Below, piece after piece: positions 1 to 8,633 of a stretch of 38,702 nucleotides of DNA. A model generated the notes under the pieces. That model saw only the letters and a program-made list of their open reading frames with translations, did not search any database and was not told where the DNA came from. Both the position numbers and the translations under genes were made by a program. Within the stretch, counting starts at the first letter, position 1. The number at the start of each line of letters is the position of its first letter. The stretch comes from Pelagibius marinus. Lineage in GTDB: Bacteria; Pseudomonadota; Alphaproteobacteria; Kiloniellales; Kiloniellaceae. Where the stretch lies: positions 1-38,702 of the forward strand of contig NZ_JACSDK010000007.1 of the NCBI RefSeq assembly GCF_014925385.1. The letters run 5' to 3'.

Positions 1-2
1 CG

Positions 3-1646
3 GGCCGGGGCCCCTCGGCCCGCGGGGGCGGCCGGGGGGAGGGGGCGGAGGCGGGGGCGGCGCCGCCCGCCGACAGCGGTTTCTCCGCCGCCGGCGGCGA
101 AGCGGCACGGGTGGACGCCCCAGATGCGGACGATAGGGATTTCCTGCCCGGCCGCTGGCTGTGGCTGATCCCCGGCGAGCATCCGCTGGGCCACAAGGCC
201 AAGCACTTCGTCGATCAGCAGAACGACGTCACCGCCGCCGACCTGAAGCTGGCTTTGCGCGAAGGCTATAGCTCCATCGAGCACGTGAAGCGCTACACCA
301 CCACCGGCATGGCCACCGACCAGGGCAAGATGGGCAACGTCAACGCCATCGGCATCGTCGCCGAAACGGTCGATAGACATCTGCCGGACGTGGGCGTCAC
401 CACCTTCCGCCCGCCCTACACGCCGGTCACTTTCGGCGCTTTCGCCGGGCGTGACGTCGACGACCTGCTGGACCCGGTCCGCCGCACGCCGATGCACGCC
501 TGGCACGAGCGCACCGGCGCCCTCTTCGAGGACGTCGGCCAGTGGCGCCGCGCCTGGTACTATCCGCAGGAGGGCGAAGACATCCACGCCGCGGTAAACC
601 GCGAGGTGAAGGCGGTGCGCGACTCGCTGGGCATCCTCGACGCCACCACGCTCGGCAAGATCGATATCCAGGGGCCCGACGCCGCCGAGTTCCTGAACCG
701 CGTCTACACCAATGCCTGGCTGAAGCTCGCCGTGGGGCGCTGCCGCTACGGCCTGATGCTGAAGGAAGACGGCATGGTGATGGACGACGGCGTCACCACG
801 CGCCTGGGCGAGCAGCACTACCTGATGACCACGACGACCGGCAACGCCGCCGCCGTAATGGCCCACCTGGAGGACTACCTGCAGACCGAGTGGCCGGACC
901 TGAAGGTCTACCTGACCTCGGTGACCGAGCAGTTCGCGACCATGACGATCTCCGGGCCCAACGCGCGCAACCTGCTGGGCGAGCTGACCGACGCCGACAT
1001 CTCGCCCGAGGCGCTGCCGCACATGGGCTATACGTCGGGCAGGGTGGCGGGCGTGCCGGCGCGCATCTTCCGCATCTCCTTCACCGGCGAGTGTTCCTTC
1101 GAGATCAACGTGCCGGCCTCCTTCGGCATGGCGGTCTGGCAGACCCTGATGACGGCAGGCGAGCGTTACGGCATCACCCCCTACGGCACCGAGGCCATGC
1201 ACGTGCTGCGCGCCGAGAAGGGCTATATCATCGTCGGCCAGGAGACCGACGGCTCGGTGACGCCGCTGGACCTCGACATGGACTGGATCGTCTCCAAGAC
1301 CAAGGACTTCGTCGGCAAGCGCTCCCTCACCCGCGCGGACATGGCGAATCCCGAGCGCAAGCAACTCGTCGGCCTGCTGACCAAGGACCCGCAGGAGGTG
1401 CTGCCCGAGGGCGCGCAGCTGGTCGATCAGGTGCTGCCCAACCCGCCCATGCCGATGCTGGGCCACGTGACCTCCAGCTACTACTCGCCGAACTGCGGGC
1501 GCTCCATCGCCCTGGCGCTGATCAAGGGCGGCCTTGCCAAGAAGGGCGAGACCATCTTCGCGCCGCTGGCCGACGGCAAGGTGGTGCCCTGCATCATCGC
1601 CGAGAGCCCCGTGTTCTTCGACCCGGAAGGGGAGCGCCTGAAATGA
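3..1646 (+). CDS. soxA: Sarcosine oxidase alpha subunit, 5'-truncated by window edge
   Basis: Large catalytic subunit of heterotetrameric sarcosine oxidase, which demethylates sarcosine to glycine and hands the methyl carbon to tetrahydrofolate. The frame is open to the left edge, so the start and the N-terminal iron-sulfur and dinucleotide-binding part lie outside; about 545 of the usual roughly 1000 codons remain. FVDQQNDVTAADL and HVKRYTTTGMATDQGK are typical of the linker after the dinucleotide-binding half. From about base 580 to the end runs a GcvT-like folate-binding domain (GILDATTLGKIDIQGPDAAEF, TMTISGPNARNLL, FTGECSFEINVP). The stop overlaps the soxG start as ATGA, implying translational coupling; soxB and soxD should lie upstream. 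The first 60 bases are extremely G-rich and may be poor sequence. Identification is secure; the exact left end is not. Confidence 0.93.
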   Translation, partial: GRGPSARGGGRGEGAEAGAAPPADSGFSAAGGEAARVDAPDADDRDFLPGRWLWLIPGEHPLGHKAKHFVDQQNDVTAADLKLALREGYSSIEHVKRYTTTGMATDQGKMGNVNAIGIVAETVDRHLPDVGVTTFRPPYTPVTFGAFAGRDVDDLLDPVRRTPMHAWHERTGALFEDVGQWRRAWYYPQEGEDIHAAVNREVKAVRDSLGILDATTLGKIDIQGPDAAEFLNRVYTNAWLKLAVGRCRYGLMLKEDGMVMDDGVTTRLGEQHYLMTTTTGNAAAVMAHLEDYLQTEWPDLKVYLTSVTEQFATMTISGPNARNLLGELTDADISPEALPHMGYTSGRVAGVPARIFRISFTGECSFEINVPASFGMAVWQTLMTAGERYGITPYGTEAMHVLRAEKGYIIVGQETDGSVTPLDLDMDWIVSKTKDFVGKRSLTRADMANPERKQLVGLLTKDPQEVLPEGAQLVDQVLPNPPMPMLGHVTSSYYSPNCGRSIALALIKGGLAKKGETIFAPLADGKVVPCIIAESPVFFDPEGERLK

Positions 1647-2278
1647 TCGATTCCTATCTGCGACAGAGCGCCCTCGACCATCTGGGCCTCGCCGGGCGGA
1701 CCAGCGAGGAACCAGAGAAGGCCGCAGTACGCCTGGGCGAGAAGCTGCTGCCCGCCGCCGTCAACCTGCGCGGCGACGTTGCCGACCCGGCTTTCGTCGC
1801 CGCGCTGCGCGAGGCCCTGGGCGTCGAGCCGCCGAGCGCCCCCAACACCGTCGCCACGAACGGTGAAGTCGCCCTGCTGTGGCTGGGGCCGGACGAGTGG
1901 CTGGCGCTGCAGCACGGCGCGGCGCCGGAGGCCGAAGCCCAGATGGCGGCCAAGCTGCGCGACGCCCTGGGCGACCTCCATGCGGCGACGACCGAAGTCG
2001 GCGAGCAGTACGTCTGCATTCACCTCGCCGGCCCCAAGGCCCGCGAGGTGATCGAGAAAGGCTGCCCGCTGGACCTGCACCCCCGCGCCTTCGGCGGGGT
2101 CGGACACTGTGCCCAGAGCCATCTGTCGAAGGCGACGATCCTGCTGCATCAGGTGAGCCCAGGCGAAGACGGGGAGCCGGCCTTCGACCTCTACACCCGG
2201 CGCTCCTTCGCCGACTATCTCTGGCGTTGGCTGGAAGACGCGGCGGGCGAATACGGCGTGGCGATCGTGGCGCCGTAG
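1643..2278 (+). CDS. soxG: Sarcosine oxidase gamma subunit
   Basis: Small gamma subunit (211 residues, normal for the family) of heterotetrameric sarcosine oxidase; it packs against the alpha subunit. The ATG at 1643 overlaps the soxA stop by four bases, which fixes the start. Visible family features are the tract LLWLGPDEWLAL near residues 75-86 and the central and C-terminal segments TTEVGEQYVCIHLAGPKAREVI and FDLYTRRSFADYLWRWL. It has no catalytic motif, as expected for this subunit. It closes the sox operon, which then meets the cytochrome c gene tail to tail 33 bases later. Confidence 0.93.
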   Translation: MIDSYLRQSALDHLGLAGRTSEEPEKAAVRLGEKLLPAAVNLRGDVADPAFVAALREALGVEPPSAPNTVATNGEVALLWLGPDEWLALQHGAAPEAEAQMAAKLRDALGDLHAATTEVGEQYVCIHLAGPKAREVIEKGCPLDLHPRAFGGVGHCAQSHLSKATILLHQVSPGEDGEPAFDLYTRRSFADYLWRWLEDAAGEYGVAIVAP

Positions 2279-2311
2279 GTTAGAAACAGAGCGGTGCGCT
2301 CACCTCGCGGA

Positions 2312-2632
2312 TCATCGCAAGCTCTGGAAGTAAGTCACCAGATCGGTGATTTCCTGGTCGCTGAGCGAAAAGTTCGGCATCGCCTGGTGCGGCACCGACA
2401 GCCAGGTCCTTAGCCATTCTTCGGATCGTTCCCTTTCCTTGGCGATACGCTCGAAGGAGGGAACCTGGTCGCTGCCGCCCTCACCCGGGGCAACAGCATG
2501 GCAGGCGGCGCACCATTGCTCCGCCAGGGCCCTGCCCGCGGCGGCGTCCTGGGCCATCGACGGTGAGCTGAGGCCGACCAGCAGTAAGCCGACCGTGAGA
2601 GCGGGCAGTCTGCCGTGAGGTCTTGCTTTCAT
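2312..2632 (-). CDS. Small periplasmic class I cytochrome c
   Basis: A 106-residue single-heme c-type cytochrome. Residues 1-27 form a Sec signal peptide (RPHGRLPALTVGLLLVGL, cleavage likely after SMA). Heme attaches at CAACH (residues 41-45), and Met85 in the PHQAMPNF segment is the probable distal ligand. The C-terminal SDQEITDLVTYFQSL helix is standard. I prefer ATG at 2632, with GGAAGG about eight bases upstream, to the in-frame GTG at 2641, which touches the purine-rich site. It lies between sarcosine oxidase and core-MetE, so a role in accepting electrons from methylamine or choline oxidation is plausible. That is inference from position only. Confidence 0.88.
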   Translation of the reverse strand: MKARPHGRLPALTVGLLLVGLSSPSMAQDAAAGRALAEQWCAACHAVAPGEGGSDQVPSFERIAKERERSEEWLRTWLSVPHQAMPNFSLSDQEITDLVTYFQSLR

Positions 2633-2858
2633 CCTTTTCACCTTCCTTCCACCCCTGGGTCCGCCGCAGGTGCAACCTCCTCCTGCTCAGCGGATATTCT
2701 GTATCTTAAACACTCCGGCGGACCTTGGCCTCAGTCAAGCCGGTCTTCCCTGGCCTTGCCGAGAACGGCTCAGAAGCATTTTGCCGGAACAGCGGAGAGG
2801 GCTACACTGCCGCCAAGCCGCACGATCGCGGAAAGAACAGCTTGAGCGGGAGGATGCG

Positions 2859-3884
2859 ATGATTCCGACGACCGTGGCAGGCAGCCTGCCAAAACCCGAC
2901 TGGCTGGCCGAGCCGGAGAAGCTCTGGGCCCCCTGGCGGCTCGAGGGCGACGAGCTGCTGGAGGGCCAGAAGAAATCGGCGCTCGCCTGGCTGCGCTTCC
3001 AAGAGGAGGCGGGCATCGACATCGTCAGCGACGGCGAGCAGTTCCGCAAGCACTTCGTCCACGGCTTCCTGGAGCACATTGAGGGCATCGATTGGCAGCG
3101 CATCACCACCATGGGCATCCGCAACGACCGTTACGACGCCCAGGTGCCCACGGTAACGCAGGCGGTGCGCCGGCCGCTACCGGTTCACGTTGAGAGCGCC
3201 AAGTTCTGCCGCGCCAACACCGCGAACCGCCTCAAGTTCACCCTACCCGGCCCGATGACCATCTGCGACACCATCGCCGACGCCTACTACGGTGACCGTC
3301 CCAAGATGGCCATGGCCTTCGCCGAGCTGCTGAACGACGAAGCCCGGGAGCTGGAAGCCGCCGGGGTCGACGTCATCCAGTTCGACGAGCCGGCCTTCAA
3401 CGCCTTTACCAAGGAGGCCGCGACCTGGGGTGTCGACTGCCTGAACCGCGCCATCGATGGCCTCTCCTGCACGACGGCGGTGCACATCTGCTACGGCTAC
3501 GGCATCCAGGAGAACATCGACTGGAAAAAGACGCTCGGCAATGAATGGCGCCAGTACGAAGAGTTCTTCCCGGCGCTCAACGAGTGCAACATCCAGCAGG
3601 TTTCGCTGGAATGCGCACACTCGCACGTTCCGCTGTCACTGATCAGCCTGCTGCCGAACAAGGTCGTCCTGGTCGGCGCCATCGACGTGGCCAGCCTCGA
3701 GGTCGAGACGCCGGAGGAAGTGGCCGCCACCCTGCGTGCGGCGCTGGACTTCGTCGACGCCGAACGCATGGTCGCCTGCACCAACTGCGGGCTCGCCCCC
3801 CTGCCGGTGGCGGTCGCCGAGGGCAAGCTGAAGGCCCTGGGCGCCGGGGCGGAGCTGCTGCGCCAGGAACTGGGGGCCGGCTGA
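2859..3884 (+). CDS. Core-MetE-type methionine synthase (C-terminal MetE domain only)
   Basis: A 341-residue zinc methyltransferase corresponding to the catalytic half of cobalamin-independent methionine synthase; the N-terminal half of classical MetE (about 750 residues) is absent. Zinc ligands by alignment with E. coli MetE are His209 and Cys211 (VHICYGYG), Glu251 (SLECAHSH) and Cys310 (NCGL). The substrate-binding signature FDEPAF is at 175-180. The ATG at 2859 follows GGGAGGA with good spacing; the longer open frame upstream is not supported. Short MetE proteins of archaea and anaerobes take methyl groups from methylcobalamin or corrinoid proteins rather than folate. Lying tail to tail with an MttB-family gene, nine bases apart, this one may regenerate methionine from quaternary-amine methyl groups. 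The fold is certain; the methyl donor is inferred. Confidence 0.85.
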   Translation: MIPTTVAGSLPKPDWLAEPEKLWAPWRLEGDELLEGQKKSALAWLRFQEEAGIDIVSDGEQFRKHFVHGFLEHIEGIDWQRITTMGIRNDRYDAQVPTVTQAVRRPLPVHVESAKFCRANTANRLKFTLPGPMTICDTIADAYYGDRPKMAMAFAELLNDEARELEAAGVDVIQFDEPAFNAFTKEAATWGVDCLNRAIDGLSCTTAVHICYGYGIQENIDWKKTLGNEWRQYEEFFPALNECNIQQVSLECAHSHVPLSLISLLPNKVVLVGAIDVASLEVETPEEVAATLRAALDFVDAERMVACTNCGLAPLPVAVAEGKLKALGAGAELLRQELGAG

Positions 3885-3893
3885 CCGCACCCC

Positions 3894-5495
3894 TTAGGAG
3901 AAGGCGTCGGGCATGGAGTCCTTGCGCTCTTGGATGAAGGCCTTGAGCGCCTCATCGATGCCGGGGTCGATCGCCGGCGCCTCGTAGTTGGCCAGCATCT
4001 TCTTCCACAGGCCGTTGGCGCGCTGATAGGCGTCTTGGCCGCCTTCCGCTTCCCACTGCTCGAAGGAGTTGTTGTCGGCGATGGAGGAGCGGTAGAAGGC
4101 CGTCTCGAAGTTGGCGCGGGTATGGGCGCAGCCCAGGAAGTGGCTGCCCGGCCCGACCTCGCGGAGGGCGTCCATGGCCTGGCCGTTCTCAGTCATGTCG
4201 TAGCCGCCGCAGAAGGCCTGCATCATGCCGAGCTGGTCGGCGTCGATGACGAACTTCTCGTAGGAGGCCACCAGGCCGCCTTCCAGCCAGCCCGCCGCGT
4301 GAAGCACGAAGTTCACCCCGCCCAACACCGTGGGCAGCAAGGTCTGGGAGCTCTCGTGTGCGGCCTGGGCGTCGGGCACCTTGGAGCCGCAGAGCGAGCC
4401 GCCGGAGCGGAAGGGCACGCCCAGGCGCCGCGCCAGGGCCGCCATGCCGTAGAGCACCAGCGCGGGCTCCGGCGTGCCGAAGGTCGGCGCGCCCGACTGC
4501 ATGGACATGGAGGAGGCGAAGCTGCCCAGCACCGCCGGCGCGCCCGGGCGCACCAGCTGGGTGAAGGCCAGGCCGGCCAGGGCCTCGGCCAGGGTCTGGG
4601 TCATCACGCCCAGCGCCGTCACCGGCGCCATGGCGCCGGCCAGGATGAAGGGGGTGACGATGCAGGCCTGGTTGTTGCGCGCATAGACCTTCAGGGCGCC
4701 CAGCATGGTGGCATCGAAGGTCAAGGGCGAGTTGGCGTTGATCAGGTTGATCATTACCGTGTTGTTCTCGACGAAGTCGTCGCCGAAAACCAGTTTGGCC
4801 ATGGTGACGGAGTCCTCGGCGCGATCCGGCGCGGTCACCGAGCCCATGAAGGGCATATCGGAGTAGCGCAGGTGCGCGTAGACCATGTCCAGGTGGCGCT
4901 TGTTCACCGGAATGTCGACCGGCTCGCAGACCGTGCCGCCGGAGTGGTGCAGCGCCGGGGCCATGTAGGCCAGCTTCACGAAGTTCTGGAAGTCCTCGAT
5001 GGTGGCGTAGCGCCGCCCGCCTTCCAGGTCACGCACGAAGGGCGGGCCGTAAACCGGGGCGAAGACCGTGGTGTTGCCGCCGATGACCACCGAGCGCTCG
5101 GGGTTGCGGGCGTGCTGGGTAAACTGCGCCGGGATGGTCTCGCAGAGCTTGCGGCAGAGGCCGCGCGGGAAGCGCACCCGCTCCCCGTCCACCTGGGCCC
5201 CGGCCTGCTTCCACAGCTCCAGCGCCTCCGGATCCTCGCGGAACTCGATGCCGATCTCCTCCAGCACCGTTTCGGCGTTGTGCTCGACCAGCGCCAGTCC
5301 TTCCTCGGAGAGCAGCTCACAGGGCGGCAGATGTCGCTCGATATAGCGGTTCTTCACCGCCGTGCCGCTGGTGCGCAGGGCGCGACGCGCACCGGCGCCG
5401 CCGCCGCCGCGTCCGCGACGCCCGCGGCCTTCCACGGCCTCGCCGCCGGTCTCGGCGGCGGGCATATCGCCCTCGGCTTCTACTGTGTTGGGCAT
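3894..5495 (-). CDS. MttB-superfamily (non-pyrrolysine) methylamine/betaine methyltransferase
   Basis: A 533-residue member of the trimethylamine methyltransferase superfamily, lacking the in-frame amber codon of archaeal MttB. Characterised non-Pyl relatives such as MtgB move a methyl group from glycine betaine or similar quaternary amines to a corrinoid protein. The family body begins near residue 60 (LLSEEGLALVEHNAETVL) and includes TTVFAPVYGPPFVRDLEGG, AHLRYSDMPFMG, and the TIM-barrel tracts NANSPLTFDATML and ALVLYGMAALARRLGVPFRSGG. Residues 20-41 are an Arg/Gly-rich tail. No corrinoid protein or reactivase gene is in the window, so the acceptor is unknown. The start at 5495 has only a weak GGACCAGGA site; a Met ten residues in is possible. 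It is divergent from the dimethylglycine dehydrogenase-like gene across a 380-base gap. Confidence 0.85.
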   Translation of the reverse strand: MPNTVEAEGDMPAAETGGEAVEGRGRRGRGGGGAGARRALRTSGTAVKNRYIERHLPPCELLSEEGLALVEHNAETVLEEIGIEFREDPEALELWKQAGAQVDGERVRFPRGLCRKLCETIPAQFTQHARNPERSVVIGGNTTVFAPVYGPPFVRDLEGGRRYATIEDFQNFVKLAYMAPALHHSGGTVCEPVDIPVNKRHLDMVYAHLRYSDMPFMGSVTAPDRAEDSVTMAKLVFGDDFVENNTVMINLINANSPLTFDATMLGALKVYARNNQACIVTPFILAGAMAPVTALGVMTQTLAEALAGLAFTQLVRPGAPAVLGSFASSMSMQSGAPTFGTPEPALVLYGMAALARRLGVPFRSGGSLCGSKVPDAQAAHESSQTLLPTVLGGVNFVLHAAGWLEGGLVASYEKFVIDADQLGMMQAFCGGYDMTENGQAMDALREVGPGSHFLGCAHTRANFETAFYRSSIADNNSFEQWEAEGGQDAYQRANGLWKKMLANYEAPAIDPGIDEALKAFIQERKDSMPDAFS

Positions 5496-5875
5496 GTCCT
5501 GGTCCCCACCATGAAGACATATGAAATCAATGGGGAATTATCCGGCTGCGGCCGGGCCGCGCTCTGTCGCAGCGGCGACTGCCACCGGTGAATCTGCGGC
5601 GTGCCAGGGGCCTCCCCCAGAGCCTCCGGCGGGACCCCGCGAGCCAAGGGTTTCCGCCCCTTGGCGGCAGGGGCCGGCAAGCGTCGCCGAAGGTCCCGGC
5701 GGGGTGTCGGAGATTCGACAAATGCAGTCGCGGAGACTGGGAGCGCCACGGGCCGCTTCGGGAAAGAATAGGCGCCTTGCCGGGGCGGGGTCGCTGCCCC
5801 GTTGAGAGGCGTTGGCGAGGCCGGCCCGAGAAGGGCCCGCGGGCGGCACATTTTTCTTAGTCGGAGACGGTAGTA
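5496..5875. other. 380-base divergent intergenic region with hairpins
   Basis: Control region between the MttB-family gene and the dimethylglycine dehydrogenase-like gene. I see an 8-bp perfect stem with a 7-base loop (arms 5643-5650 and 5658-5665, GCCAAGGG/CCCTTGGC) set between GGGACC and GGTCCC blocks that could pair around it. The latter half is very G+C-rich. No clear sigma-70 promoter, no BetI palindrome and no recognisable riboswitch consensus were found. The last 15 bases before ATG 5876 carry a modest GGAG site. Confidence 0.5.
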
Positions 5876-8443
5876 ATGGCGCAGTTCCACAAGAACGCGG
5901 ACGTGGTGATCATCGGACAGGGCGGCATCGTCGGGGCCTCCGTTGCCCATCACCTGATCGAGCGGGGCTGGGACAACATCATCGGGATCGACAAGTCGGG
6001 CATCCCGACCGATATCGGCTCGACCGGTCATGCCTCGGACTTCTGCTTCAACACGATGCACGACCAGATCACCATCTTCACGACCAAGTACAGCATCGAC
6101 TTCTTCGAGAAACGCGGCCGCTACGCGCGCATCGGCGGCATCGAGGTCGCCCGCAAGGGCGACGACGAACGGATGCGCGAACTCGAACGCCGGGTCAGTT
6201 CGGGTCGCGCCTTCGGCAACCGGGTCGAGATGATCACGGCGAAGAAGGTGAAGGAACTGATGCCGCTGGTCGACGAGGACGTCATCCAGGGTGCGCTGTG
6301 GGATCCGGACGCGGGCCTGGTGATCCCGCGCTCCCAGGTCGTCGCCGGCGAGATGATCCGCGAGGCCGAGGAAAGCGGCAAGCTGGAAACCATCGCCAAC
6401 AATCCCTGCACCGGCCTGGACATCGAGAACGGCCGCATCAAGGGCGTCCACACCAAGCGCGGCTACATCGAGACGCCCTACGTCGTCGTCTGCGCCGGCC
6501 TCTGGGGCCGCCTGATCGCGGAGATGGCGGGCGAGGACCTGCCGGTCATGCCGGTCGACCACCCGCTGACCTTCTTCGGACCGTTCAACGAGTTCGAAGG
6601 CACCGGCAAGGAAATCGGCTATCCGCTGCTGCGCGACCAGGGCAACTCCGCCTATCTGCGCGATACCGGCGATCCCAAGTCGACCGAGGGCGGCCAGATC
6701 GAATGGGGCTATTACGAAGAGAAGGAGCCCCGCCTCTGCCATCCGCGCGACCTGCTGGAGAAGGAGGAGGCCCGCCTCTCCCCCTCCCAGCGCGACCTCG
6801 AGATGGAGCAGGTCATCGAGCCGATGGAGCGCGCGATGGAGCTGACCCCGATCCTCGGGGAACTCGGCTACAACGAGAAGCACTCCTTCAATGGGCTGCT
6901 GCAGGTGACCGCCGACGGCGGGCCCTCGATCGGCGAGTCGCCGGACGTGCGCGGCCTGTGGTACGGCGTCTCCGTCTGGATCAAGGACGGCCCCGGCACC
7001 GGCAAGCTGATCGCCGACTGGATGACCGACGGCCGGACCGAGATCGACCATCACGCCATCGACTACGCCCGCTACTATCCGATTCAGAAGTCGGAGAAAT
7101 ACATCTACGACCGCTGTTACGAGACGGCGTTCAAGATCTACAATCCGCCCGTCCACAACCGTGAGCCCTACTCCAAGGGCCGGAACCTGCGCTGTGCGCC
7201 CTTCTATCTGCGTGAGAAGGAACTGGGCGGCTATTTCATGGAGATCGCCGGCTGGGAACGGGCGCACGGCTACGCCTCCAACGAGGAAACCCTGCTGGCC
7301 AAGTACGCCGATCGCGTGCCGGAGCGCCAGAACGAGTGGGACAACCGCCATTTCTGGCGCGTCTCCAACGCCGAGCACCTGGAGCTCTCCGAGAACGTCG
7401 GCATGGTGAACCTGTCGCACTTCGCGATCTACGACGTCTCGGGCCGCGACGCGGAGCAGTTGATGGAGTATGTCTCCTCCTCCAAGGTCGCGGGCGACAC
7501 ACCGGTTGGCAAGGGCGTCTACACCAACTTCCTCGACTCGGCCGGCGGCGTGCAGGCGGACCTGACCGTCCTGCGCCTGGCCGAGGACCGCTTCCGCGTC
7601 ATCGACGGCGGCGACGCCGGCAACCGGGACGCCACCTACCTGCGCCGCATGACGCAGGACAAGGAATGGTCGGTTTTTGTCGAGGACCGGACCGATCACT
7701 ATGGCTGTATCGGCGTCTGGGGACCCAACGCCCGCGAGAACCTGAAGAAGCTGGCCGACGATCCGGCCGGCCTCGATCCGGAGAACTTCGCCTTCGGTGC
7801 CTGCAAGGACTTCACCCTGCGCGGCATTCCGGTGAAGGGCTTCCGCATTTCCTATGTCGGTGAGCAGGGCTGGGAGCTTCACTTCCCGCTCAGCTACGGC
7901 CTGGCGCTCTACGATATGTTCCTTGAGATCGGCATCACCCCGATCGGCGTCGAGACCTACGCCAACAGCCGCCGCCTGGAAAAGAGCCTGCGCCTGCAGA
8001 ACGCGGACCTTTTGACCGACTACAACCTGGTCGAAGCCGGTCTCGCCCGTCCGAAGGTCAAGGCCGCCGACTTCCACGGCAAGGCCGCCTACCTGAAGCA
8101 GCGCGAACTCCCGCACCAGCCGGCGATGCTCTGCACGCTGACGGTGACGGACAATGTCGACAAGGACGGCGTGGCGCGCTTCATGATGGGCAACTGCCCG
8201 ATCGTCGACCCCAAGACCAACGAGGTGCTGATCGATTCGCTCGGCCGGCGCTCCTTCACGACCAGCCTGGCCTACGGCCCCTCGGTCGGAAAGAACATCG
8301 CGCTGGGCTACCTGCCGCAGGACTACTGCGAGGAGGGCCGCAAGCTGGAGATCGAGTACTTCAATCAGAAGTTCCCGGTCCAGGTCGAGGCCGTCGGTAT
8401 GAAGGCCCTCTACGACCCGGCCAACGAGCGGATGAAGTCGTAA
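5876..8443 (+). CDS. Dimethylglycine/sarcosine dehydrogenase-like flavoprotein (FAD + GcvT domains)
   Basis: An 855-residue two-domain amine demethylase. The N-terminal FAD domain starts with VVIIGQGGIVGASVAHHL (residues 10-27); GSTGHASDF around residue 50 matches the region that carries the covalently FAD-linked histidine in mammalian dimethylglycine and sarcosine dehydrogenases. The domain closes near FNGLLQVTADGGPSIGESP and GVSVWIKDGPGTGKLIADW. An FAO_M-type linker and a GcvT-like folate domain follow (GMVNLSHFAIYDVSGRDAEQL, IGVWGPNARENLKKL, ISYVGEQGWELHFP). The expected reaction removes one N-methyl group to give methylene-tetrahydrofolate. With bmt next and sox genes behind, dimethylglycine is the likeliest substrate; sarcosine or another N-methyl amine is possible. 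Length is normal for the family. Confidence 0.86.
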   Translation: MAQFHKNADVVIIGQGGIVGASVAHHLIERGWDNIIGIDKSGIPTDIGSTGHASDFCFNTMHDQITIFTTKYSIDFFEKRGRYARIGGIEVARKGDDERMRELERRVSSGRAFGNRVEMITAKKVKELMPLVDEDVIQGALWDPDAGLVIPRSQVVAGEMIREAEESGKLETIANNPCTGLDIENGRIKGVHTKRGYIETPYVVVCAGLWGRLIAEMAGEDLPVMPVDHPLTFFGPFNEFEGTGKEIGYPLLRDQGNSAYLRDTGDPKSTEGGQIEWGYYEEKEPRLCHPRDLLEKEEARLSPSQRDLEMEQVIEPMERAMELTPILGELGYNEKHSFNGLLQVTADGGPSIGESPDVRGLWYGVSVWIKDGPGTGKLIADWMTDGRTEIDHHAIDYARYYPIQKSEKYIYDRCYETAFKIYNPPVHNREPYSKGRNLRCAPFYLREKELGGYFMEIAGWERAHGYASNEETLLAKYADRVPERQNEWDNRHFWRVSNAEHLELSENVGMVNLSHFAIYDVSGRDAEQLMEYVSSSKVAGDTPVGKGVYTNFLDSAGGVQADLTVLRLAEDRFRVIDGGDAGNRDATYLRRMTQDKEWSVFVEDRTDHYGCIGVWGPNARENLKKLADDPAGLDPENFAFGACKDFTLRGIPVKGFRISYVGEQGWELHFPLSYGLALYDMFLEIGITPIGVETYANSRRLEKSLRLQNADLLTDYNLVEAGLARPKVKAADFHGKAAYLKQRELPHQPAMLCTLTVTDNVDKDGVARFMMGNCPIVDPKTNEVLIDSLGRRSFTTSLAYGPSVGKNIALGYLPQDYCEEGRKLEIEYFNQKFPVQVEAVGMKALYDPANERMKS

Positions 8444-8453
8444 CCGGCGGTTA

Positions 8454-8562
8454 CCCCACCCCCTCCCGAACCCTCCCCCATCAAGGGGGAGGGAGTGGTT
8501 GTGCGGCTCTCCCCGCAAGAGAGTTCCCTCCCCCCTTCGTGGGGGAGGGTTAGGGTGGGGGG
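8454..8562. repeat. Nested palindromic C/G-rich intergenic repeat
   Basis: Two arms, each folding on itself and each roughly the reverse complement of the other. Arm 1 has CCCTCCCCC (8471-8479) and GGGGGAGGG (8485-8493) with a 5-base loop. Arm 2 has CCCTCCCCC (8526-8534) and GGGGGAGGG (8541-8549) with a 6-base loop. Outer flanks CCCCACCC (8454-8461) and GGGTGGGG also pair. I recall similar CCCTCNCCC elements as common between alphaproteobacterial genes. It sits between the dimethylglycine dehydrogenase-like gene and bmt and may end or process the transcript. Confidence 0.7.
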
Positions 8563-8633
8563 CCCTTCTTGCCCTCCTCTCTCTCAAGGCCTATCGTCCG
8601 GCTCCGACCCTCAACAAGGACCTGTGCTGCTCT

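Noticed and set aside
1-60. Interpreting the G-rich left edge as a real Gly-rich soxA linker or a G-quadruplex
   Set aside because: Frame is open but base quality is doubtful at the contig edge; no claim is made.
542-1642. Long open frame read in the alternate phase of soxA that runs into soxG
   Set aside because: Only the part from the ATG at 1643 is coding; the earlier part is an Arg-rich out-of-phase reading of soxA.
5643-5720. A cobalamin, SAM or glycine riboswitch before the dehydrogenase-like gene
   Set aside because: Only generic stem-loops are visible; none of the conserved boxes I know are present.
5480-8587. A 1035-residue minus-strand open frame
   Set aside because: Exact shadow of the dimethylglycine dehydrogenase-like gene; Val/Leu/Gly/Asp/Arg-rich composition without any domain, while the plus strand has clear family motifs.
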